Assembly: GCA_023382975.1 (NCBI GenBank)
Contig: JAHDXO010000040.1
Span: 1 to 64,000 of the forward strand
Reading direction: 5' to 3'
Source of the DNA: Pirellulaceae bacterium
GTDB lineage: Bacteria > Planctomycetota > Planctomycetia > Pirellulales > Pirellulaceae
DNA length: 64,000 nt
This document shows positions 58,987 through 64,000 of the stretch, piece by piece; within the stretch, counting starts at the first letter, position 1, and each line of letters opens with the position of its first letter. The position numbers were made by a program, and so were the translations under genes. The notes under the pieces were generated by a model, which saw only the letters and a program-made list of their open reading frames with translations, made no database searches and was not told the origin of the DNA.

Positions 58987-59673
58987 ATGCATTCGGTCAT
59001 CTCCGTCAAGCAGGTTCATTATCCAGAATCGGACGGCAAGCCCATGGGTGAGACAGACGACCATCGCCAGGAAATCGTTCGACACATCGAACTGTTGGAG
59101 GATTACTACCGCGGACAAAAAGTCTACGTTTCCGGCGATCTGCTGGTCTACTACGTCGAGGGTGATCCGAAGAAGTGCGTGGTGCCCGATGCGTTCGTGG
59201 CGAAAGGCATTCCACCCGGAAATCGCCGAATTTACAAGATTTGGGCCGAGGGCAAGGCGCCGGATGTCGTGATTGAGACCACGTCGCGCAGCACGCGACG
59301 CAAGGACACGCAGGTGAAACCGGAACTGTATGCTCGGCTGGGCGTCCAGGAGTATTTCCTCTTCGATCCGCTTGGCGAGTATCTCAGTCCGCCGTTGCAG
59401 GGTTATCGGCTAGTCGGCCAGGACTACGAGCGTCTGAAATCGGACGCCGACGGAGCGTTGACGAGTCAGGAATTGGGGCTGCGTTTGAAGGTCGTGGACA
59501 GGCACTTGGACTTTGTGCGTCTGGACTCGGGACAGCGACTCTTAACACATCGGGAACGCGCCCTGCGCGAAGCCGAGGCTCGTCAGCGCGAAGCCGAAGC
59601 CCGGCAAGCCGCCGAAGCGGAGCTTGCCCGGGTCCAGGACGAATTGGCTCGCCTCCGTCGATCCGCGGAGTAA
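58987..59673 (+). CDS. Uma2-family PD-(D/E)XK-like protein with coiled-coil tail
   Basis: A 228-aa Uma2 (DUF820) protein with restriction-endonuclease-like fold: KKCVVPDAFVAKG (PD), APDVVIETTSRSTRRKDTQVKPELYARLGVQEYFLFDP (E-x-T-S followed by K). The C terminus (ALREAEARQREAEARQAAEAELARVQDELARLR) is a coiled coil common in this family. Uma2 proteins occur in many copies in planctomycetes and cyanobacteria; function unknown. The ATG at 58987 has GAGGAGG upstream and fits better than upstream in-frame codons. Confidence 0.85.
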   Translation: MHSVISVKQVHYPESDGKPMGETDDHRQEIVRHIELLEDYYRGQKVYVSGDLLVYYVEGDPKKCVVPDAFVAKGIPPGNRRIYKIWAEGKAPDVVIETTSRSTRRKDTQVKPELYARLGVQEYFLFDPLGEYLSPPLQGYRLVGQDYERLKSDADGALTSQELGLRLKVVDRHLDFVRLDSGQRLLTHRERALREAEARQREAEARQAAEAELARVQDELARLRRSAE

Positions 59674-59681
59674 ATCCCGAG

Positions 59682-60119
59682 CTACGAGGTCTGCGTCACG
59701 ACGCCCTTTTTCAGGATCAGGTTGGCATACAGGGCCGTTTCGCTGGTGGCGACCACCGCATAGGCTTGTCGGGCCTGTTCGTAGAAGCGTGCGCGTGCGA
59801 TCGGTTCGATTGGCACCTCTTTTCCTTCCGAGGCGTCCAGCAACACTTGGAACTGCGTCCAGATCTCTGGATTCTGCGGGTCGCCCACAACCGGTTCCAT
59901 GACGAATGCCGGCGCGTCGACGTAGGTATCCAGCGGAAAGAACTTGAGGATTGCTTCCAGCACCTCGGGCACGCCCAAGCCGTCGGCCCGAACGACCCGC
60001 TGCGCGTGCGAATCGGCGGGAAAGTTTCCATCGGCCAAGACGATCTCGTCGCCGTGGCCCATGTTCATCAATACATACATCAAATCAGGCGAAATCGCCG
60101 TGGGTATGCCCTTTAACAT
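59682..60119 (-). CDS. fucU: L-fucose mutarotase / RbsD-FucU family protein
   Basis: Interconverts sugar anomers. The 145-aa protein starts MLKGIPTAISPDLMYVLMNMGHGDEIVLADGNFPADS, the FucU signature with the catalytic His (GHGDEIV) and Asp (ADGNFP). Later KFFPLDTYVDAPAFVMEPV and RFYEQARQAYAVVATSETALYANLILKKGVV complete the family pattern. Length is usual. The gene lies 11 bp downstream of the cyclophilin gene on the same strand. Confidence 0.92.
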   Translation of the reverse strand: MLKGIPTAISPDLMYVLMNMGHGDEIVLADGNFPADSHAQRVVRADGLGVPEVLEAILKFFPLDTYVDAPAFVMEPVVGDPQNPEIWTQFQVLLDASEGKEVPIEPIARARFYEQARQAYAVVATSETALYANLILKKGVVTQTS

Positions 60120-60130
60120 GTCTGCTGATC

Positions 60131-61234
60131 CTATTTCACCTTCGTGGGTTCGTACTTGTGATCGCGTTTGCGAATGACCTTCGCTTCGACAATCTTGTCT
60201 GGCTGCACGCCTGAGGGTCGTTGCGGATCGATCCGTTCCAACTGTTCGAGCACTTCCAAGCCTTCCACCACGCGGCCGAACACCGTATGCATGCCGTCCA
60301 GGTGCGAAGTTCGTCGGAACGTGAGGAAAAACTGGGATCCGCCGGTATCCTTGCCGGCGTGCGCCATGCTCAGAACGCCGCGGAAATGGTTGCGGTGTTC
60401 GGGTTTTCCGCACTCGCAGTAGATATTGTAACCGGGTCCGCCCGCGCCGGTCCCATCCGGACAGCCGCCCTGGGCCATGAAGCCCGGCAGCACGCGATGA
60501 AACGTCAGCCCATTGTAGAAGCCCTTTTCGACCAAGTTCACAAAATTCGCGACGGTCTGCGGCGCTTCGTTTTCGAACAGTTCGATCAGCAGGTCGCCCT
60601 TGGTCGTCTTCATCAGTACTCGCGGCAGATCGTCGGCCGCAGCCTCCGCTTTCCGCAGTTGCAGCTCGGCGTCCCACAGTTTCTTGGCTTGGCTGACGTC
60701 CGTGGCGTAGATCTGGCCGTCCTGATCCAAGACATTGGCCTCGCGGGCCGTGTTCAGGTAGGTTTCGGCCTTCGCGAAATCGTCGCGGCAATACGCAGCA
60801 CTGCCGGCGATGCCGAACATCGCTTTTTCGGGACAATTGTTGTCGATCAGCAACTGAGTCAGTTCGGCGGCTTCCTCATAGCGGTCGTTGCGCAAAGCAT
60901 TGGCGGAAATCCCGACCAGCAGCCGCGCGAGATCCTGATCGGTGTTCGGCGCCGCCTTGTACGCTTCCTCGGCCGTCTCGCTCAGCTTGGGAAGCAATTC
61001 ATCCATCTGTTTGACCAACGCCATGTATTCTTGGCGAATCGCGTCCCGCTGGTCCGGTTCGGCCGTACGGAACTGGGTCATCAACTGGTCCAGGCGGCCG
61101 GACGTCTGGTCCCATTGGGCACGGACGGCCGCGTATTTCTCGGCCGGACTCTCTGCCGCGGCGACCGGGCGAACGCCCAACACAAGCGCGACGGCAATCA
61201 GGCCGACGCCGAGAAGCATGTTCGAACGTGACAC
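60131..61234 (-). CDS. Secreted cyclophilin-type peptidyl-prolyl isomerase (paralogue 1)
   Basis: Periplasmic foldase. From the GTG at 61234 (AAAGGA upstream) the protein has 367 aa with a signal peptide ending ...RPVAAAES. Residues 30-200 form a helical region with TPR-like pairs (DDFAKAETYLNTAREA). The C-terminal cyclophilin domain has LLIELFENEAPQTVANFVNLVEKGFYNGLTFHRVLPGFMAQGG (catalytic Arg in FHRV), FRGVLSMAHAGKDTGGSQFFLTF and HTVFGRVVEG. An insert PGYNIYCECGKPEHRNH adds two Cys. It is the closest relative of the next upstream gene (20 bp apart). Confidence 0.9.
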   Translation of the reverse strand: MSRSNMLLGVGLIAVALVLGVRPVAAAESPAEKYAAVRAQWDQTSGRLDQLMTQFRTAEPDQRDAIRQEYMALVKQMDELLPKLSETAEEAYKAAPNTDQDLARLLVGISANALRNDRYEEAAELTQLLIDNNCPEKAMFGIAGSAAYCRDDFAKAETYLNTAREANVLDQDGQIYATDVSQAKKLWDAELQLRKAEAAADDLPRVLMKTTKGDLLIELFENEAPQTVANFVNLVEKGFYNGLTFHRVLPGFMAQGGCPDGTGAGGPGYNIYCECGKPEHRNHFRGVLSMAHAGKDTGGSQFFLTFRRTSHLDGMHTVFGRVVEGLEVLEQLERIDPQRPSGVQPDKIVEAKVIRKRDHKYEPTKVK

Positions 61235-61254
61235 TTGAATTCCTTTCTCGATAG

Positions 61255-62631
61255 TTACTCGACTTTGCGAGGTTGATACTCGTGATCCCGCTTGCGAATC
61301 ACTTCCGCTTTGATGATGCGATCCGGTTCCAGTCCCTTGTCCTTGTCTTCGGTTGGATCGATGCGCCGCAACTTGGACAGGACCTCCATCCCTTCCACCA
61401 CGCGTCCGAACACCGTGTGGGCGCCGTTCAGATGCGGGGTCGGGAGAAACGTCAGAAAGAATTGCGAACCGCCGGTGTTCTTGCCGGCGTGGGCCATGCT
61501 CAACGAGCCGCGGAAATGCTTGCGGTGATTCTCCTTGCCGCATTCGCAGTAAATGCGGTAGCCGGGGCCGCCCGTGCCATCACCCGTCGGACAACCGCCC
61601 TGAGCCATGAAGCCCGGCAACACGCGGTGAAAAGTCAGACCGTCGTAATAGCCGTTGGACACCAAGCTGATGAAGTTGCCCACCGTCTCGGGCGCCTCGT
61701 TCTCCAGCAGTTCGATCACGATCTCGCCCCGGTTCGTCGTGAGGCGGACGCGAGGCAGATCGTCGGCCGCCGCCTCCTGTTCGCGCAGCCCTTTCTCGAT
61801 CTCCCAGAATTTCAAATAGTCGGGCAGGTCCGCCAAGTATTTCATGCCGATCTGGTCCAGCGTGCCTGCATCTTGCCCTTTGCTCAGCGCGTCCTGCGCT
61901 TTCGCGAATTCGTTGATCGCCATCAGCGCCATGCCGGCCGGTTGATAGAGCTCGGGACGCTGGCAACCGTGGTCCAGCAGGGTGCGAGCCACCTCGGCCG
62001 CCGGCTCGTAGTCGTCGCGTTTGGCACCGTCGACCACCAATGACACCAGAAAACTGGCCAATTCCGAACCGTCCTGCGGATCGGCGGCATACGCCGCCTG
62101 ACCGCTGGTGCGCAATTGGTCGATCAGTTGCTCGCCACGAGCGATCGCGTCGGTCCACCGCTGGCGAATCTCCGTCAGCTCGGAGGGATCTGCGTTGCGG
62201 AAGTCGGCTCGCAGTTGCCTGAGTTCCTTCAGTACCTCCTTCCACTGCCCGAAAACGGCATCGAAGGCTTGTTGAGTCTCGCTCATTTCGGCCGCGGGGG
62301 CACTATCGTCGGGCGCAGGTTCAGCCGGAGCTGGCTCAGCCGGCGCTGGCTCGGCCGGAGCTGGTTCAGCCGGAGCTGGCTCAGCCGGCGCTGGCTCGGC
62401 CGGAGCTGGTTCAGCCGGAGCAGGCTCGGCCGGAGCCTCTTTGGCGGGCTGTTCCGGCTGGGGTTCAGTCGGTGGCTGATCGGACGGCTCGGCGGGGGAC
62501 TCGACCGGTTGATCGACCGTCGGCGGCGGCTGATCGGCACCCGCTTCCTGGGCGGACAGGGGCGTAGGAAACTGGGCGAACATCCAGCCCAGTAAGGCAA
62601 GCCAGCACAGATTCGTGATACATCGAGACAT
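61255..62631 (-). CDS. Secreted cyclophilin-type peptidyl-prolyl isomerase (paralogue 2) with Pro/Ala/Glu repeats
   Basis: 458 aa, same plan as its neighbour: signal peptide (MSRCITNLCWLALLGWMFAQFPTPLSAQ), helical TPR-like middle, and a C-terminal cyclophilin domain (LENEAPETVGNFISLV, TFHRVLPGFMAQGGCP, GYRIYCECGKENHRKHFRGSLSMAHAGKNTGGSQFFLTF, HTVFGRVVEGMEVL). It differs by an extra 75-residue Pro/Ala/Glu linker built of (PAPAE)n, likely spanning the periplasm or cell wall. The two genes arose by tandem duplication. Confidence 0.9.
   Translation of the reverse strand: MSRCITNLCWLALLGWMFAQFPTPLSAQEAGADQPPPTVDQPVESPAEPSDQPPTEPQPEQPAKEAPAEPAPAEPAPAEPAPAEPAPAEPAPAEPAPAEPAPAEPAPDDSAPAAEMSETQQAFDAVFGQWKEVLKELRQLRADFRNADPSELTEIRQRWTDAIARGEQLIDQLRTSGQAAYAADPQDGSELASFLVSLVVDGAKRDDYEPAAEVARTLLDHGCQRPELYQPAGMALMAINEFAKAQDALSKGQDAGTLDQIGMKYLADLPDYLKFWEIEKGLREQEAAADDLPRVRLTTNRGEIVIELLENEAPETVGNFISLVSNGYYDGLTFHRVLPGFMAQGGCPTGDGTGGPGYRIYCECGKENHRKHFRGSLSMAHAGKNTGGSQFFLTFLPTPHLNGAHTVFGRVVEGMEVLSKLRRIDPTEDKDKGLEPDRIIKAEVIRKRDHEYQPRKVE
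62321..62437 (-). repeat. 45-bp tandem repeat coding for (PAPAE)n
   Basis: Two perfect 45-bp units (62321-62365 and 62366-62410) and a partial, diverging third unit. Each unit is itself three imperfect 15-bp PAPAE units. Perfect identity between units suggests recent slippage or gene conversion. Confidence 0.85.
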
Positions 62632-62754
62632 CGTAAAAACCTCCCACGGGCGAATTCTGCATGATCTCGCGGTGTCAATTTGGCCTTTTCAAGAGAAGGC
62701 AACAAGGTAGCATAGACCACGTCCGAGAAAAACCGCCTATTGCCGGGTTCTACG

Positions 62755-63414
62755 ATGAGCCGTAAAAAAAGTTCGCCCGACCGCTCCCGCGCCGCCGCGC
62801 CGCCGACTGCCGTGGACAAGCCGTTGCGGATCATCGGCGGCCACTTGCGGAACCGGCCGATCCACTACTCGGGCGATCCTCGCACTCGCCCGATGAAGGA
62901 TCGCGTGCGCGAGGCGTTGTTCAATTTGATCGGCCCACAGGTCGAGGGTAGACACGTCATCGATCTGTTCGCCGGCACCGGCGCCTTGGGGTTGGAGGCG
63001 ATCAGCCGAGGGGCAGCGCGAGCAACTTTCATCGAGCGGCATTTCCCGACGGCCCGGGTGATCCGCGAGAATATTGCCAGTCTGGGTGTCGAAACGCAGT
63101 GCCAGGTCTTCGCGGCCGACACGTTTCTGTGGCTCCGCCAGCAGCGGTCCCGCGAGCCGGACCTGCTGACGGGAGAACCCTGGCTCGTCCTGTGCTCACC
63201 TCCCTTCGACTTCTATATCGATCGGTTGCCGCAGATGCATGCTTTGTTGAGCGACCTGCGCCGCGCTGCGCCGTCGGGCAGCCTGTTCGCCGTCGAGGCC
63301 GATCAGCGTTTCGAATTCGCCCATTTCAGCGACCTGGGCCACTGGCACGTCCGCCACTATCCCCCGGCCGTCCTCGGCATCGCAACCACGGACTCCGACC
63401 CGACTGCGGAATAG
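62755..63414 (+). CDS. rsmD: 16S rRNA (guanine-966-N2)-methyltransferase
   Basis: Methylates G966 of 16S rRNA. The 219-aa protein has LRIIGGHLRNRPI, TRPMKDRVREALFNLIG, the SAM motif VIDLFAGTGALGLEAISRGAARATFIER, and VFAADTFLWLRQQ. Motif IV reads LCSPPFDFY instead of the usual DPPF/Y, so the first catalytic residue is Ser. The ATG at 62755 is chosen; a TTG five codons upstream is possible. An N-terminal Lys/Arg/Ser/Ala-rich tail precedes the domain. Confidence 0.87.
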   Translation: MSRKKSSPDRSRAAAPPTAVDKPLRIIGGHLRNRPIHYSGDPRTRPMKDRVREALFNLIGPQVEGRHVIDLFAGTGALGLEAISRGAARATFIERHFPTARVIRENIASLGVETQCQVFAADTFLWLRQQRSREPDLLTGEPWLVLCSPPFDFYIDRLPQMHALLSDLRRAAPSGSLFAVEADQRFEFAHFSDLGHWHVRHYPPAVLGIATTDSDPTAE

Positions 63415-63554
63415 GCCGCTCGCGCCGGGTGGCCCGCGTCCGCCGGCCGCGGGTCCGATTGCGCCCCGCTCCGAGTCGCGTGCTCCGTTCCTGACTCGTT
63501 GAACGGCAAGCGGAAGGCGACGTCGCGCAAGACTCCGTCGGCTTCGGCCGGTCG

Positions 63555-64000
63555 TTACGGCGCCGATTCCCGGATCAGCCTGGCCTCGAAAACCAAGCGA
63601 TAGTCCCGCGAGGGGTCGCAGCGTCGAGGGTTGGGAATCAGCAGAAAATCGTCGGTGACCACCGGTTGCAGATCGTCGCCTTCGATGACGCGGACGTCCT
63701 TCACGCGGTGGGGCAGGTAGTGGACGATCGGTCGCCAGCCGCGTTGCGAGCCGTTCGTGTTGACCGGTTGGAACGACTGCTCGCCCCGTCGCGGAGCGAT
63801 GGTGAACGTGTAGCGGTCGCCGTCGATGGTCAGTTGCTGGTCGTAAGCCGTGGGACCTTCCGCTAAACGGGCTTCCCACTTCGGATCGCCGTAGAAAGCC
63901 AACACGTCCCGGTCGAAAAGCAGCCCGCGTCGATCGTTGCCCGTCGCGGTCTGCAAGCGATGAACCAAGGCATGATGGTTGGCCAGAAAGGCCTCGGCAA
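63555..64000 (-). CDS. C-terminal part of an unidentified protein (runs off the window)
   Basis: An open frame continues to the right edge on the minus strand and ends at 63555. Its visible ~148 residues (...AFLANHHALVHRLQTATG, LLFDRDVLAFYGDPKWEARL, YTFTIAPRRG, LPHRVKDVRVIEGDD, FLLIPNPRR) look beta-rich and would form a C-terminal domain of a secreted or cell-surface protein. DVLAFYGDPKWEARL is reminiscent of proteins with gingipain-like peptidase domains in planctomycetes, but that is a weak impression. The N terminus is missing. Confidence 0.55.
   Translation of the reverse strand, partial: AEAFLANHHALVHRLQTATGNDRRGLLFDRDVLAFYGDPKWEARLAEGPTAYDQQLTIDGDRYTFTIAPRRGEQSFQPVNTNGSQRGWRPIVHYLPHRVKDVRVIEGDDLQPVVTDDFLLIPNPRRCDPSRDYRLVFEARLIRESAP

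Overview
The window looks like chromosome of a planctomycete, probably of the Pirellulales/Rhodopirellula type. This is inferred from content, not from a marker gene: high-GC coding, many secreted polysaccharide-acting proteins (heparinase II/III-like, clan GH-A hydrolase, CE15 esterase, DUF1080), an Uma2 protein, a CsrA, long Pro/Ala-rich periplasmic peptidyl-prolyl isomerases, and the interspersed AGGCTGGCAGCCT palindromes common in these genomes. It carries both a MurB and an FtsQ-like protein, and a selenocysteine tRNA.

Layout. 1-5.9 kb: end of an unidentified gene, then a heparinase-like lyase diverging from a glycoside hydrolase and a glucuronoyl-esterase. 6.1-13.7 kb (minus strand): a compact four-gene cassette of an uncharacterised 442-aa protein, a phospholipase D-like nuclease, a 1.2-kb-residue SNF2-type helicase and a small YbjN/CesT-like protein, which reads as an anti-phage system. 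13.7-16.2 kb: a large secreted protein. 16.5-20.4 kb: etfB-etfA-acyl-CoA dehydrogenase operon. 20.6-23.2 kb: a histidine kinase and its sigma-54-dependent response regulator.

23.2-36.6 kb is a genomic island. The last 105 bp of the response-regulator gene are repeated at its far end with only four differences, all synonymous or stop-to-stop. Inside are a TIR protein, a MoxR AAA+ ATPase, a vWA-like protein with a MIDAS motif, and a 1708-aa protein that joins a SAV_2336-like N terminus, a degenerate trypsin-like domain, a PD-(D/E)XK-type domain, a DUF4062/TIR-like domain, a NACHT ATPase and a C-terminal FGE-sulfatase domain. This is a MoxR-vWA type NTP-dependent conflict system; the last ~30 codons of the FGE domain have the layout of a diversity-generating-retroelement variable region. 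On the opposite strand follow a second PD-(D/E)XK protein and an RloC/PrrC-like ATPase with a zinc-hook CxxC and an R-x3-E...H signature. No integrase or reverse transcriptase is visible.

36.8-42.9 kb: DinB-like protein, selenocysteine tRNA, cysC, RNase D, a secreted SMP-30-like protein, murB and an ftsQ-like gene. 42.9-45.2 kb: an IS1380-family element whose transposase carries a long coiled-coil insertion; it sits with its CTAG target exactly on the csrA stop codon. 45.4-47.2 kb: hydrolase, tRNA-Leu and a clear terminator. 47.2-50.0 kb: a nuclease-kptA overlap pair and an ADP-ribosylglycohydrolase, suggesting RNA repair/ADP-ribose metabolism. 50.1-64 kb: housekeeping (purN, ileS with an acidic upstream partner, an EfpL-type EF-P, proC, fucU, rsmD), a DUF1080 lipoprotein, an ABC-2 permease, an Uma2 protein, two tandem secreted cyclophilins, and the 3' end of a further gene running off the window.
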